Shown piece after piece: positions 42,832 through 53,081 of a DNA stretch of 64,000 bases. The position numbers were made by a program, and so were the translations under genes. Location of the stretch: NCBI GenBank assembly GCA_016703225.1, contig JADJCM010000001.1:1860001-1924000 (forward strand), given 5' to 3'. This stretch comes from Lysobacterales bacterium (GTDB taxonomy: Bacteria > Pseudomonadota > Gammaproteobacteria > Xanthomonadales > Ahniellaceae). The notes under the pieces are model-generated. The model was not told the origin of the DNA. It saw only the letters and a program-made list of their open reading frames with translations, and searched no databases. The first letter of the stretch is position 1. The number at the start of each line of letters is the position of its first letter.

Positions 42832-43506
42832 CTAGAGGTGGCCGCGCGCTGCCAGCGACAAGGGTCGGCCGTCACCGACGATGAAGTGGTCGAGCAGGCG
42901 CACCTCGACCAGCGCGAGCGCCTCCTGCAGGCGTCGGGTTACCACGAGGTCGGCGGCGCTGGGCTCGGCGATGCCGCTCGGGTGGTTGTGCGCGACGATG
43001 ACGGCGGCGGCGCGATGGTGGATGGCGCGCCGCACCACCTCGCGCGGATGCACGCTGGCGCCGTCGAGTGAGCCATGGAACATCTCCTCGAAGGCAACGA
43101 TGCGGTGGCGGGCGTCGAGGAACGCGACCGCGAACACTTCCTGCGGTCGGTCGCGCAGGCTGAGCGCGATGTAGTCGGCGGCCTGGCCGGGGTCGCGCAC
43201 CGCGTCCGGCCGCGCCAGCGTGGTACCGAGGAAGCGTTGGGCCAGCGCCAGCACCGCGCGCAATTCTGCGCGCTTGGCCGGGCCGATGCCGTGGACGCCG
43301 GCGAGCGCGCGGCCCTCGTGGGCAAACAGCCCGGCGACGCCACCGCACTCGCGCAGCACGCGTGCCGCAAACGCCAGCACATCCTCGCCGGGCAGGCCAG
43401 TGCGCAGGAACAAGGCCAGCAGCTCGGCATCGGCCAGCGCTTCGGGGCCATGCCGCAACAGGCGCTCGCGCGGGCGGTCTTCGGGGTTGAGTTCGGCGAG
43501 GCGCAT
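42832..43506 (-). CDS. radC: RadC family JAB-domain protein
   Basis: This 224-residue protein has an N-terminal helix-hairpin-helix region (LAGVHGIGPAKRAELRAVLA) and a C-terminal JAB metalloprotease fold with the zinc motif AHNHPSGIAEPSAAD and upstream glutamate in FEEMFHGSLDG. The cellular role is unsettled despite the name. It is divergent from coaBC, the usual order in Pseudomonas and Xanthomonas genomes (radC, coaBC, dut, algC). Confidence 0.93.
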   Translation of the reverse strand: MRLAELNPEDRPRERLLRHGPEALADAELLALFLRTGLPGEDVLAFAARVLRECGGVAGLFAHEGRALAGVHGIGPAKRAELRAVLALAQRFLGTTLARPDAVRDPGQAADYIALSLRDRPQEVFAVAFLDARHRIVAFEEMFHGSLDGASVHPREVVRRAIHHRAAAVIVAHNHPSGIAEPSAADLVVTRRLQEALALVEVRLLDHFIVGDGRPLSLAARGHL

Positions 43507-43614
43507 GCGGGTTTCCGGGCGGGTGCCCCAGTTTCCCCGCTGACGGTCACGCCGGCATCGGCCACGGGCGCCGATTCGGCTAGGATAAGTCGCAATTCGA
43601 CCTCGGATTTTCCT

Positions 43615-44820
43615 GTGGCTGCATCATTGCAAGGATTGCGCTGCCTGCTCGGCGTCAGCGGCGGCATCGCTGCGTACAAGTCTGCCGACCTGGTGCGTCG
43701 GCTGCGCGACGCCGGCGCCGAGGTCCAGGTGGTGCTGACCGAGAACGCCGCGCGCTTCGTTACCGCACAGACCTTTCAGGCGTTGTCCGGGCGGCCGGTG
43801 CGCAGCTCGCTCTGGGACGAGGCCGCCGAAGCAGCGATGGGCCACATTGAACTGGCGCGCTGGGCCGACGCGATCCTGGTCGCGCCGGCGTCGGCCGACC
43901 TGATCGCACGTCTCGCGCATGGCCGCGCCGACGATCTGCTCAGCACGCTGTGCCTGGCCAGCGAGGCGCCGTTGCTGCTGGCGCCGGCGATGAACCGGGT
44001 GATGTGGGCGCAAGCTGCGACCCAGGCCAATGTGGCGCTGCTCCTGGCGCGCAGCGTGCAGTTGCTCGGGCCCGCCAGTGGCGAGCAGGCCTGCGGCGAA
44101 CACGGTGCCGGGCGCATGCTCGAGCCGCCGGAGCTGGTCGAAGCGCTGGCGCAGCTGCGTGCACGCTCGCAATCGCTAGCCGGGAGGCATGTGCTGGTCA
44201 ATGCCGGGCCGACCTTCGAGGACATCGACCCGGTGCGCTTCATCGGCAACCGTTCCTCCGGGCGCATGGGTTTCGCGATCGCCGCAGCGGCGGCGGCAGC
44301 CGGCGCCCGCGTCACCCTGGTCGCCGGTCCGGTCGAACTGGCGACACCGCGCGGCGTGGCCCGCGTTGACGTGCGCAGCGCTCGCGAGATGCAGGCGGCG
44401 GTGTTCGCCGCGCTGACGGCAGACGTGTTCATCGCCACCGCAGCGGTGGCCGACTATCGCATTGCGGCGCCCTGCGCGAGCAAGATCAAGCGCAGCAGCA
44501 CGGCGCTGACGCTGGAGCTGGTGCCGAACCCGGACATCGTCGCCAGCGTCGCTGCGCATGCGCAGCGGCCGCGACTGGTGGTCGCTTTCGCAGCCGAGAC
44601 CGAAAACGTGATCGAGAATGCACGCGGCAAGCTCTCGCGTAAGCGCGTCGATCTGGTCTGCGCCAACCGCGTCGGCGCCGACTGCGGCTTCGAGCGCGCC
44701 GACAACGCCCTCGATGTGGTCGCCGCCGACGGCGAGTGGCACTGGCCGCAGGCGCCCAAGACCGAGCTGGCGCGGCGCCTGGTGGCGCTGGTGGCCGAGC
44801 GGCTGGGTGCGGTGCGATGA
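43615..44820 (+). CDS. coaBC: Bifunctional phosphopantothenoylcysteine decarboxylase/synthetase
   Basis: This 401-residue enzyme catalyses two steps of coenzyme A synthesis. The CoaC half is a flavoprotein with [20 protein letters not shown], catalytic H77 in [10 protein letters not shown], the PAMNRVMW motif, and C160 in [10 protein letters not shown]. The CoaB half has INAGPT-type [27 protein letters not shown] and KIKR. The GTG at 43615 matches the family start. An ATG far upstream at 43075 lies opposite radC and was rejected. It overlaps dut by four bases. Confidence 0.95.
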   Translation: MAASLQGLRCLLGVSGGIAAYKSADLVRRLRDAGAEVQVVLTENAARFVTAQTFQALSGRPVRSSLWDEAAEAAMGHIELARWADAILVAPASADLIARLAHGRADDLLSTLCLASEAPLLLAPAMNRVMWAQAATQANVALLLARSVQLLGPASGEQACGEHGAGRMLEPPELVEALAQLRARSQSLAGRHVLVNAGPTFEDIDPVRFIGNRSSGRMGFAIAAAAAAAGARVTLVAGPVELATPRGVARVDVRSAREMQAAVFAALTADVFIATAAVADYRIAAPCASKIKRSSTALTLELVPNPDIVASVAAHAQRPRLVVAFAAETENVIENARGKLSRKRVDLVCANRVGADCGFERADNALDVVAADGEWHWPQAPKTELARRLVALVAERLGAVR

Positions 44821-45275
44821 AGCACCGGCTGCAGGTGCGCATCCTGGATCCGCGCATCGGCGCGGAGTTCCCGCTGCCCGAGTATGCGACCGCGGCCTCG
44901 GCCGGCATGGACCTGCGCGCAATGATCGAGGCGCCGCTGCAGCTCGCCCCGGGGGCGACGGTGCTGGTGTCGAGCGGCATCGCCATCCACATCGCCGATC
45001 CCGGCCTTGCGGCGGTGGTGCTGCCGCGCTCCGGGCTCGGCCACAAACATGGCATCGTGCTCGGCAACCTGGTCGGGCTGATCGATGCCGACTACCAGGG
45101 GCCGCTGATGCTCTCGGTTTGGAATCGTGCGCACGACGCCTTTACCATCCAGCCCGGCGACCGTCTGGCGCAGCTGGTGTTGGTGCCGATCGTGCATGCC
45201 GAATTGGAACTCGTGAACGAATTCGCCGCGAGCGATCGCGGCACCGGTGGCTTCGGCCATAGCGGGCGGCAGTGA
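44817..45275 (+). CDS. dut: dUTP diphosphatase
   Basis: This 152-residue trimeric dUTPase keeps uracil out of DNA. All five motifs are visible: [46 protein letters not shown] and the C-terminal [10 protein letters not shown] loop that closes the active site. The ATG overlaps the coaBC stop (ATGA). Normal length and no unusual features. Confidence 0.95.
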   Translation: MKHRLQVRILDPRIGAEFPLPEYATAASAGMDLRAMIEAPLQLAPGATVLVSSGIAIHIADPGLAAVVLPRSGLGHKHGIVLGNLVGLIDADYQGPLMLSVWNRAHDAFTIQPGDRLAQLVLVPIVHAELELVNEFAASDRGTGGFGHSGRQ

Positions 45276-45294
45276 AGGACGGAGCGCGCAACGC

Positions 45295-47727
45295 ATGAAA
45301 CTTGCAATCGGTCTGGGCAAGAAAAGGACGGCGCTCGAGGCGGCCATGCAAGAGCGCAGCGCGCCGCTCGACGCGCAGCGGCTCGGCATCACCGCGGGCG
45401 TCGGGCTACTGCTGGCGTTTGCGGTGCTGTCGCTGTTCGACGGCGTCCAGCGCAGGCGCGAAGAGAGCGCGGCCGTTGCGCTTGACGAAGCGCGCTTGGC
45501 GCTGGCCACTTCGGTGGCCGCCACCGTGCAGCAGCAGTCGCAGCGGGTCGCGCAGGCCGTCGCCGATCAGGAATTCTCCACTGCGGTCATCGGCTTCGAT
45601 GGCGCTGCCCAAATGCGCGCAAGACAGCGCCTGCGAGTACTGATTCCGGAGCTGGTCGAGGCAGAGGTCCACGAAGCCAGCCTGCCTGATCTGATCGAGG
45701 CCGATCTGGTCAAGTTTGGTTATGCCAAAGCCGACATTCTGGCCGAAGCGCGCGAGGCCGATGGTGCCGCGCGCGTGCAGGTGCACGGCTGCGGCAAGGA
45801 CGCACACTGCATGGCGTTTGTGCAGCCGATCCGCAGCGGCGAGGGGATCATCGGATACGCCTATGTGCTGTTGCCGCTGAGTGAGGTGCAGGCGCAGATC
45901 GGAGCCGCTGAGGTCAACGATGGCCGTCTCGAACTGCGTCAGGGCAAGTCGCTGCAGTCTGCGGGCGCAGTGATCGCAATCGACCACGGCAATGCCAGTG
46001 CAGACGAGTCGGACCGCGTCGAAGCGATCGCCGGATCGGTGTTGTCTGTCGCCACCCGGGTGCCGGCGCACTTCCGCATCGGCGCCGTGTTCGGCGTGTT
46101 CGACTCGCGCGGTTCGGGTTCGTTGCTGCTGCAGGGTCTGCTCGCGCTCGCGGCGATCGCGGGTCTGGTCTACTGGCGCCAGCGACTGCCGCAGCATGTC
46201 GCGACCGACGAGGTGGTGATGGAGGCGCCCAAGCCGCGCGCCACCATGGAGCAGCTGCAGCAGAAACTGGCGACGCAGACCGCCGCCGAGGAGGCGGCGG
46301 CGGCGCCAGCAGCCGGTGACGTGCGGGTCGAGGAAGAACGGCCTGCGCCCGCAGGCGCGCTCGATCGCAGCATGTTCCGCGCCTACGACATCCGCGGCAT
46401 CGTCGGGCAAAACCTAACGCAGGGAACCGCGCAACTGATCGGCCAGGCGATCGGCTCGATCGTGCGCGACCAGGGCATGGCCGAGGTTTGCGTGGCGCGT
46501 GACGGTCGCTTGTCCGGACCGGACCTGTCGGCCGCGCTGATCCGCGGTCTGCGCTCGGCCGGTTGCGACGTCATCGACATCGGCGCCGCGCCGACCCCGG
46601 TGTTGTACTTCGCCGCCCACCATCTCAACACCGGCAACGGCGTGATGGTCACCGGCAGCCACAACCCGCCCGACTACAACGGCTTCAAGATCGTGGTCGG
46701 TGGCGAGACCCTGGCCGAGGACGCGATCCAGGACATCTTCGCGCGCATCGTCGAGGGTCGCTTCGCGCATGGCGCCGGTGGTGTCAGCGCGGTCGACGTC
46801 AAGGCCGACTACATCGAACGCATTACCGGCGACGTGCAGGCGATGCGCCGCATGAAGGTCGTGGTCGATGCCGGCAACGGCATCGCCGGAGCGTTCGCGC
46901 CGGCGGTGCTCGAAGGCATCGGCTGCGAAGTGATGCCGCTCTACTGCGAAGTCGACGGGCACTTCCCGCATCATCATCCTGACCCGTCCGAGCCGCACAA
47001 TCTCGATGACCTCAAGATTGCGATCAAGCAGTATCAGGCCGACCTCGGGCTCGCCTTCGATGGTGACGGCGATCGCCTCGGCGTGGTCACCCGCGCCGGC
47101 GAAATCATCTATCCGGATCGTCTGCTGATGCTGTTCGCCGAGGACGTGCTCACGCGCAACCCCGGCGCCGCCATCATCTACGACGTCAAGTGCACCGGAC
47201 AGTTGTCCGAGCATATCCTGCGCAATGGCGGCAGCCCGGTGATGTGGAAGACCGGGCACTCGCTGATCAAGGCCAAGATGCGCGAGGAAGAATCGGCGTT
47301 GGCCGGCGAGATGAGCGGCCACTTCTTCTTCGGCGAACGCTGGTACGGCTTCGACGACGGCATCTACGCGGCGGCACGGCTGATGGAGATCCTCGCCCAG
47401 CGCGATGAGGAACCGGAGGCGGTATTCGCGACTCTGCCCAAGGGCGTCAGCACCCCGGAGCTGAAGATCCCGATGGTCGAGGGCGAGCACTACGCCTTCA
47501 TCGAACGCTTCCGCGAGAAGGCCAAGTTCCCCGGCTCCAAGGTCACCACCATCGACGGCGTGCGCGCCGACTACAAGGACGGCTTCGGCCTGGTACGATG
47601 TTCGAACACCACGCCCTGCCTGGTGCTGCGCTTCGACGCCCTCAACAAGATCGGCCTCGATCGCATCCAGGAATCCTTCCGCGCCCAGCTCCTCGCTGTC
47701 GACGCCGACCTCAAACTGCCGTTTTGA
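45295..47727 (+). CDS. algC: Membrane-anchored phosphomannomutase/phosphoglucomutase
   Basis: This 810-residue protein interconverts sugar 1- and 6-phosphates for exopolysaccharide, LPS or alginate-type precursors. Residues 360-810 are the mutase: RAYDIRGIVG, phosphoserine S455 in VMVTGSHNPPDYNGFK, the metal loop DGDGDRLG, and GEMSGHFFF for sugar choice. The first 350 residues are an extension with two membrane helices (about 40-55 and 275-295) enclosing a periplasmic sensor-like domain. Such fusions occur in Xanthomonadales and relatives. The domain's function is unknown. The ATG at 45295 comes 19 bases after dut. Confidence 0.9.
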   Translation: MKLAIGLGKKRTALEAAMQERSAPLDAQRLGITAGVGLLLAFAVLSLFDGVQRRREESAAVALDEARLALATSVAATVQQQSQRVAQAVADQEFSTAVIGFDGAAQMRARQRLRVLIPELVEAEVHEASLPDLIEADLVKFGYAKADILAEAREADGAARVQVHGCGKDAHCMAFVQPIRSGEGIIGYAYVLLPLSEVQAQIGAAEVNDGRLELRQGKSLQSAGAVIAIDHGNASADESDRVEAIAGSVLSVATRVPAHFRIGAVFGVFDSRGSGSLLLQGLLALAAIAGLVYWRQRLPQHVATDEVVMEAPKPRATMEQLQQKLATQTAAEEAAAAPAAGDVRVEEERPAPAGALDRSMFRAYDIRGIVGQNLTQGTAQLIGQAIGSIVRDQGMAEVCVARDGRLSGPDLSAALIRGLRSAGCDVIDIGAAPTPVLYFAAHHLNTGNGVMVTGSHNPPDYNGFKIVVGGETLAEDAIQDIFARIVEGRFAHGAGGVSAVDVKADYIERITGDVQAMRRMKVVVDAGNGIAGAFAPAVLEGIGCEVMPLYCEVDGHFPHHHPDPSEPHNLDDLKIAIKQYQADLGLAFDGDGDRLGVVTRAGEIIYPDRLLMLFAEDVLTRNPGAAIIYDVKCTGQLSEHILRNGGSPVMWKTGHSLIKAKMREEESALAGEMSGHFFFGERWYGFDDGIYAAARLMEILAQRDEEPEAVFATLPKGVSTPELKIPMVEGEHYAFIERFREKAKFPGSKVTTIDGVRADYKDGFGLVRCSNTTPCLVLRFDALNKIGLDRIQESFRAQLLAVDADLKLPF

Positions 47728-47749
47728 AGTTTCTGGCGCACTTGAAAAC

Positions 47750-47776
47750 CGGATATCCCATGAGACGGGATATCCG
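47750..47776 (+). terminator. Hairpin after algC
   Basis: A perfect 10-bp stem (CGGATATCCC / GGGATATCCG) with a 7-base loop lies 22 bases after the algC stop. No T-run follows, so termination would be weak or the hairpin may stabilise the mRNA end. Confidence 0.5.
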
Positions 47777-47890
47777 CGGCCTGATGCCGCCGCCCCATGA
47801 CCACCGCCACGTGACAATTGCGGATGATGTCGGCAGGATGCCCGGCCCGCCGCGTGCTGCGTTGGCGCATCCATTGACCGAGGACTTCCG

Positions 47891-50638
47891 ATGACCCTGA
47901 ACCGACTCGCCTTCGGGCTGGCCGCCGCGCTTGCCGCGACGCCGGTCTTCGCCGCCGACTACAAGGCGCCGATCGACATTCCCTACGAGCAGTTCAAGCT
48001 CGACAACGGGCTGACCGTGGTCGTGCACGAGGACCACAAGGCGCCGATTGTCGCGGTGAACCTCTGGTACCACGTCGGTTCCCGGAACGAGAAGCCCGGG
48101 CGCACCGGCTTCGCGCATCTGTTCGAGCACCTGATGTTCCAGGGTTCGGAGAACTTCAAGGACGAGTTCTTCAAGCCGTTCGAGAAGGTCGGCACCACTG
48201 ACCAGAACGGCACCACCGACTTCGATCGCACCAACTACTTCCAGAACGTGCCGACCACCGCGCTCGACATGGCGCTGTGGATGGAGTCCGACCGCATGGG
48301 CCATCTGCTCGGTGCGATCGACCAGGCCAAGCTCGACGAGCAGCGCGGCGTGGTCCAGAACGAGAAGCGCCAGGGCGACAACTCACCCTACGGCAAGTCC
48401 TGGTACAGCCTGCTCGAGGGCGTGTTCCCCGATGGTCATCCGTATCGCTGGTCACCGATCGGTTCCATGGACGATCTCAACGCCGCCAAGCTCGAGGACG
48501 TGAAGGAGTGGTTCGCGACCTGGTACGGCCCGTCGAACACGGTGCTGGTGCTGGCCGGCGACATCGACGCCAAGACCGCGCGTGAGAAGGTGCAGCAGTA
48601 CTTCGGCCACATTGCGCCCGGCGGTCCGCTCGCACGTCGCGATGCCTGGGCGCCGAAGATGACATCGCCGGCGCGCGATCAGATGCAGGACCGCGTAGCG
48701 CAGACGCGCATCATGCGCGCCTGGGTGGCCCCGGCCTCGACCGCGCGTGCCGCCGATGAACTCGGCCTGTTCGCGCGCGTGCTCGGCCAGGGCAAGACCT
48801 CGCGCCTGTTCCAGCGACTGGTGCTGAAAGACCAGTTGGTGAGCAGCGTGTCCGCCTACCAGTACGGTCTGGAAATCGCCGGCATGTTCATGATCCAGGC
48901 CGACCTGAAGCCGGGCGTGGACGCGGCCAAGGTCGAGGCGATCCTCGACGAGGAACTGGCGAAGCTGGTCGCGAACGGGCCGACCCCGGAAGAACTGCGC
49001 CGCGCCCGCGTCGCGATCGAAGCCGGCGTGATCCGCGGAGCCGAGCGCATCGGCGGCTTCGGCGGCAAGGCCGACATCCTCGCCGAATGCGCGACCTATA
49101 CCCAGGATCCCGCTTGCTACAAGACTTCGCTCGCCAACATGGCCGCAGCGACGCCGGCGAGCATTGCAGCAGTCGCGAAGGAATGGCTGACGCCGAACCA
49201 CTACACCCTGACCATCTCGCCGTTCCCGGAGGTCAAGGCTGGTACCGCCGGGGTCGATCGCGCCAAGGGCGTGCCGGAGACTGCGCAGTTCCCCGACCTG
49301 GTGTTCCCGAAAATCCAGCGCGGCGTGCTGCGAAACGGCATCGAGGTGGTGCTTGCCGAGCGCCATGAAGTGCCGGTGGTGCAGATGCGCATGATCTTCG
49401 ACGCCGGCTACGCCGCTGACCAGGGTCGCAAGCTCGGCACCGCCAGCTTCGCCCTGAACATGCTCGACGAGGGCACGCGCAAGCGCGACGCCACCGCCAT
49501 CGCCGCGCGCATGGAGGAACTCGGTGCCCAGATCGGCGTGTACAACTCGCTCGACGTCTCCGGCGCCACGCTGTCGGCGCTCACTGCGCAACTCGACGGT
49601 TCGCTGGAGCTGTTCGCCGACGTGGTGCGCAACCCGAAGTTCGATGCCGCCGAAATGAATCGCGTCAAGGGCCAGTGGTTGGCGCAGATCGCGCAGGAGA
49701 AGACCAGCCCGAATGCGCTCGGCCTGCGCGTGCTGCCGCCGCTGCTGTACGGCGAAGGCCACGCCTATGCGATCCCGCTCACCGGCTCCGGCACCGAGGC
49801 TTCGATCCAGTCGCTGACGCCCGAGGACCTGGCCCTGTTCCACGCCGACTTCGTGCGCGCCAACAACGCCCGCATCATCGTCGTCGGCGACACCACGCTG
49901 GCCGACATCACTGCGCGCCTCGACCGCGTGTTCGGTGACTGGCTTGCGGACAAGAAGAAGCGCCCGGACAAGAACATCGCCGAGGTCGCGCTGCCGACCA
50001 AGGCGCGCGTGTTCCTGATCGACAAGCCCGATGCCGAGCAGTCGGTGATCCTGGCCGGCCAGTTGATTCCGTCGAGCAAGGCCGCCGATCGCCTGGTCAC
50101 GCAGACCGCGAACACGGTGTTCGGCGGCGCCTTCACCGCGCGCATCAACCTGAACCTGCGCGAGGACAAGCACTGGGCCTACGGTGCCTACTCCTACGCC
50201 AGCGCCGCGCTCGGCCAGCGCCCGCTGATGGCCTCCGCCGGCGTGCAGTCGGACAAGACCATCGAGTCGATCCAGGAACTGCAACGCGAGTTCGTCGAGT
50301 TCACCGGCAAGCGTCCGGCCACGGCCGAGGAGATCACCAAGGTCAAGAACGACGACGTGCGCAGCCTGCCGGGTTCGTTCGAGACCGCCGCCGCGGCGCT
50401 CGGCACGATCACCGACATGGTCGTGTTCGAGCGTCCGGACAACTACGTGCAGACGCTGAAGGCGAGCTACGAGGCGCAGAAGGACGACGACATCCGCGCC
50501 GCGGCGCAGAAGTACTTCCAGCCCGACGCGCTGACCTGGGTCGTGGTCGGCGATCTCGGCAAGATCGAGGCCGGCATCCGCGCGCTCAACCTCGGCGAGG
50601 TCAAGGTGCTCGACGCCGACGGCAAGGTGTTGCGCTGA
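47891..50638 (+). CDS. Periplasmic M16-family zinc metallopeptidase
   Basis: This 915-residue pitrilysin-like peptidase has a signal peptide (cut after TPVFA). The zinc site is the inverted HxxEH motif H76-L-F-E79-H80 in FAHLFEHLMFQGS, with a downstream glutamate in LDEQRGVVQNEKRQ. A second, inactive M16 half (about residues 475-900) lacks the motif, as usual for the one-chain clamshell type. It would degrade peptides in the periplasm. It is a single gene, with the ribosome site GAGGACTTCCG before the ATG. Confidence 0.92.
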   Translation: MTLNRLAFGLAAALAATPVFAADYKAPIDIPYEQFKLDNGLTVVVHEDHKAPIVAVNLWYHVGSRNEKPGRTGFAHLFEHLMFQGSENFKDEFFKPFEKVGTTDQNGTTDFDRTNYFQNVPTTALDMALWMESDRMGHLLGAIDQAKLDEQRGVVQNEKRQGDNSPYGKSWYSLLEGVFPDGHPYRWSPIGSMDDLNAAKLEDVKEWFATWYGPSNTVLVLAGDIDAKTAREKVQQYFGHIAPGGPLARRDAWAPKMTSPARDQMQDRVAQTRIMRAWVAPASTARAADELGLFARVLGQGKTSRLFQRLVLKDQLVSSVSAYQYGLEIAGMFMIQADLKPGVDAAKVEAILDEELAKLVANGPTPEELRRARVAIEAGVIRGAERIGGFGGKADILAECATYTQDPACYKTSLANMAAATPASIAAVAKEWLTPNHYTLTISPFPEVKAGTAGVDRAKGVPETAQFPDLVFPKIQRGVLRNGIEVVLAERHEVPVVQMRMIFDAGYAADQGRKLGTASFALNMLDEGTRKRDATAIAARMEELGAQIGVYNSLDVSGATLSALTAQLDGSLELFADVVRNPKFDAAEMNRVKGQWLAQIAQEKTSPNALGLRVLPPLLYGEGHAYAIPLTGSGTEASIQSLTPEDLALFHADFVRANNARIIVVGDTTLADITARLDRVFGDWLADKKKRPDKNIAEVALPTKARVFLIDKPDAEQSVILAGQLIPSSKAADRLVTQTANTVFGGAFTARINLNLREDKHWAYGAYSYASAALGQRPLMASAGVQSDKTIESIQELQREFVEFTGKRPATAEEITKVKNDDVRSLPGSFETAAAALGTITDMVVFERPDNYVQTLKASYEAQKDDDIRAAAQKYFQPDALTWVVVGDLGKIEAGIRALNLGEVKVLDADGKVLR

Positions 50639-50683
50639 ACCTGCCTGACTTCGCTCCGGCGCCACGAAGGCGCCGGGGCGAGG

Positions 50684-50926
50684 TCATTGCGATGCAGCGT
50701 CGGCTTCGTCCATCTTGCGCTGCGCCGCGGCGTCGAGGGTGTCCTGGACGCCGCGCGCTTTCTTCAGGGCTTCGCCTTGGGCGTCGAGCACGGTGCCTTC
50801 GAGGGGATTGCCCTTGGGGTCGGTGCGCTCGGCTTGTACCGCCGGATCGACCGGTGCGGGTTCGCTGCTGCAGGCGGCAAGCGCGAACCATGCGGTGATG
50901 GCGGCGGTACGGACGCGGATGGTCAT
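50684..50926 (-). CDS. Small lipoprotein
   Basis: This 80-residue protein has a lipoprotein signal ending in the lipobox LAAC (Cys near residue 19), followed by SSEPAPVDPAVQAERTDPKG and an alanine-rich helical end. It would be anchored to the inner or outer membrane. It is convergent with the M16 gene and divergent from the SDR gene. The function is unknown. Confidence 0.75.
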   Translation of the reverse strand: MTIRVRTAAITAWFALAACSSEPAPVDPAVQAERTDPKGNPLEGTVLDAQGEALKKARGVQDTLDAAAQRKMDEADAASQ

Positions 50927-50978
50927 GGACGTGGCTCCAGCGGTGATAATGCGTCGATCCTAGCGGGAGAGCGGACCG

Positions 50979-51752
50979 ATGAATGCGCGCTGGCGGCTGG
51001 ACGGGAAGATCGCGCTCGTGACCGGGGCCAGCAAGGGCATTGGCCTGGCCACGGCGCGTGAACTGGCGATGCTCGGCTGCGATGTGCTGATGGTGGCGCG
51101 CGAGGCTTCGGTGCTGGAAGCACGCCGGGCCGAACTGGAATCGTTGTATCCGAAGCAGCGTGCGCTCGCCTTCGCCGCCGACCTGGCCGAGGCCGAGCAG
51201 CGCCTCGACCTGTTCGACTGGATCAACGACCTCGGGCGCGGCCTCGATGTGCTGGTCAACAACGTCGGCGGCAACAGCACGCGCGCCACGCTCGACTACG
51301 AACTCGACGAGGTGCGGCGCATCTTCGAGCTGAACGTGATCACCGCCTTCGACGTCTGCCGCATGGCGCATCCGCTGCTCGCGCGCCATGGCGAGGCGGC
51401 GATCGTCAACGTCGGCTCGGTCAGCGGCCTGACTGCGGTGCGCACCGGTTCGCCCTACGGCATGAGCAAGGCGGCGCTCACCCAACTCACGCGCAACCTG
51501 GCGATCGAATGGTCCGGTGACGGAATCCGCGTCAACGCGGTCGCGCCTTGGTACATCCGCACCCAGCGCACCGAAGGCAAGCTTGCCAATCCCGAATACC
51601 TCGAAGAGGTGGTCGCGCACACCCCGCTCGGCCGCGTCGGCGAACCCGAGGAAGTCGCCGCGGTGATCGCCTTCCTGTGCCTGCCCGCGGCGTCGTACGT
51701 CACCGGCGAAACCGTCGCCGTCGACGGCGGCTTCCTGCGCGACGGGTTCTGA
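50979..51752 (+). CDS. Short-chain dehydrogenase/reductase
   Basis: This 257-residue Rossmann-fold oxidoreductase has cofactor loop [12 protein letters not shown], the NNVGGN motif, catalytic Ser in [11 protein letters not shown] and the YGMSK pair (Tyr and Lys near 160-164). It resembles tropinone-reductase-type SDRs; Arg after the second strand (VAREAS) suggests NADP. The substrate is unknown. It ends 97 bases before the secreted-protein gene. Confidence 0.9.
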   Translation: MNARWRLDGKIALVTGASKGIGLATARELAMLGCDVLMVAREASVLEARRAELESLYPKQRALAFAADLAEAEQRLDLFDWINDLGRGLDVLVNNVGGNSTRATLDYELDEVRRIFELNVITAFDVCRMAHPLLARHGEAAIVNVGSVSGLTAVRTGSPYGMSKAALTQLTRNLAIEWSGDGIRVNAVAPWYIRTQRTEGKLANPEYLEEVVAHTPLGRVGEPEEVAAVIAFLCLPAASYVTGETVAVDGGFLRDGF

Positions 51753-51849
51753 GCTGGCGGCACTCGTCGCGTTTTCGGCGCGGGAGTAGTCTTGCCGGCG
51801 TTGCGCGGGCGCGGCGTGCGTCCGCGACGGCGGCTCGGAGGGTGCAGTC

Positions 51850-53073
51850 ATGGGCAGCGGTCACGGCAGGTTCGGCGGATGGGCTGCGGTGGCTGTGCTC
51901 GGTCTGGTCATCAGCCTCGGAGCACGGGCAGCGAACCCGACCAATTGCAGCGGCGGCAACTACGACCCGCCGAACAACGGCAGCAGCACCAACTTTGCCT
52001 GCAGCGTGTCCGGCAACAGCGGGGCCATCAACGGCATGACGCTGACCAGCGACGTGCGCCATTCGTTCGCTCCCTGCATCAACGAGCACACCTTCCGCCT
52101 GTTCAGCCCGCTCGGCAGCGAACACCTGGTCGGCACCCGCAACGGCGTGCAGACCACGGCGACCATCAACACTTTCAACGGCCAGAGCTCGAACGGCACC
52201 TGGACGCTGCGCGTGACCGACAGCAACGGCAACGACGCCTGCAACGACACGGTCAATTCGTGGCGGCTGAACTTCACGCTGGCCGGCACGCCGAACCCGA
52301 CGGTCTCCTTCGCCGATGCCACGCTCGGCGAAAATCTCGGTCCGGTGCTGCGCGTGCAGGTGACGACCGAGGGCGGCGTGCCGACCACCGGGTCGCGTTC
52401 GGTCGATGTCCTGCTGGATGTCGATGACTCCGGCTCGGCTACCACCAACAGCGACTACACGCTGGTGCCGGGCACCCTGAACATCCCCGCCGGAACCGCG
52501 AGCGGCCAGATGTTCGTGGTCGGCCAGGTGCAAGACGACGCAGCGCTCGAACGCGCCGAGACCATCCGCCTGAAGTTCGCCAACCCGAATGGCGTGGTGG
52601 CGTCCGCCAGCACCCACACGATCACGCTCAACGACGACGAGACCGGCGTGATTTCCTTCGACTCTCCGGGCAGCACCCTCCAGGAGGCGACCAGCTTGCT
52701 GCACCCGTTCCCGATCTCGTTGCTGCCATCGAGCAGCGACGGCGTGGCCAGCATCGGCCTGTCCTTGTCCGGCACCATCGCGCGCATCAGCGGTAGCGCG
52801 ACCCAGGGTGCCTACAACGTTTCTTGCCCGAACCAGGACTGGTCATTCCTGCAGAACCCGATCACTTTCGAGCCTTCCGATGCCTTCTGGCTGAGCGTCA
52901 CGCTGCCCACCGACCTGCCGGTGATCCGCGTCTGCAACGACGGCGCCGGCGATCCGAACGAGACCATCGTCTTCCAGGCCAGCGTCAGCGGCTTGCCGGC
53001 CAACGTGACGATCTTCGGCACCCACGCCGTGGTGATCTCCGAGGTCGAACTGTTCCGCCACAGTTTCGAGTAG
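51850..53073 (+). CDS. Secreted P-domain/Calx-beta protein with DGFE-type tail
   Basis: This 407-residue exported protein has a signal peptide (cut after LGARA) and a P-domain-like beta sandwich (residues about 30-155, with GTWTLRVTDSNGNDACNDTVNSW split in family proteins as the typical ending). A Calx-beta segment follows (about 155-265, ETIRLKFANPNGV and ITLNDDETGV) and then a second beta domain. It ends VELFRHSFE, the most diverged of the five related tails. Proteins of this build are often surface-exposed or adhesin-like. A GGAGGGTGCAG site precedes the ATG. Confidence 0.8.
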   Translation: MGSGHGRFGGWAAVAVLGLVISLGARAANPTNCSGGNYDPPNNGSSTNFACSVSGNSGAINGMTLTSDVRHSFAPCINEHTFRLFSPLGSEHLVGTRNGVQTTATINTFNGQSSNGTWTLRVTDSNGNDACNDTVNSWRLNFTLAGTPNPTVSFADATLGENLGPVLRVQVTTEGGVPTTGSRSVDVLLDVDDSGSATTNSDYTLVPGTLNIPAGTASGQMFVVGQVQDDAALERAETIRLKFANPNGVVASASTHTITLNDDETGVISFDSPGSTLQEATSLLHPFPISLLPSSSDGVASIGLSLSGTIARISGSATQGAYNVSCPNQDWSFLQNPITFEPSDAFWLSVTLPTDLPVIRVCNDGAGDPNETIVFQASVSGLPANVTIFGTHAVVISEVELFRHSFE

Positions 53074-53081
53074 TCGAGCCC

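Noticed and set aside
43075..43614. Longer N-terminus for CoaBC from an ATG at 43075
   Set aside because: It would overlap radC on the other strand and add 180 residues without family character; the GTG at 43615 fits known lengths.
48452..50665. Long minus-strand open frame of about 740 codons
   Set aside because: It is antisense to the M16 peptidase; composition typical of a shadow frame.
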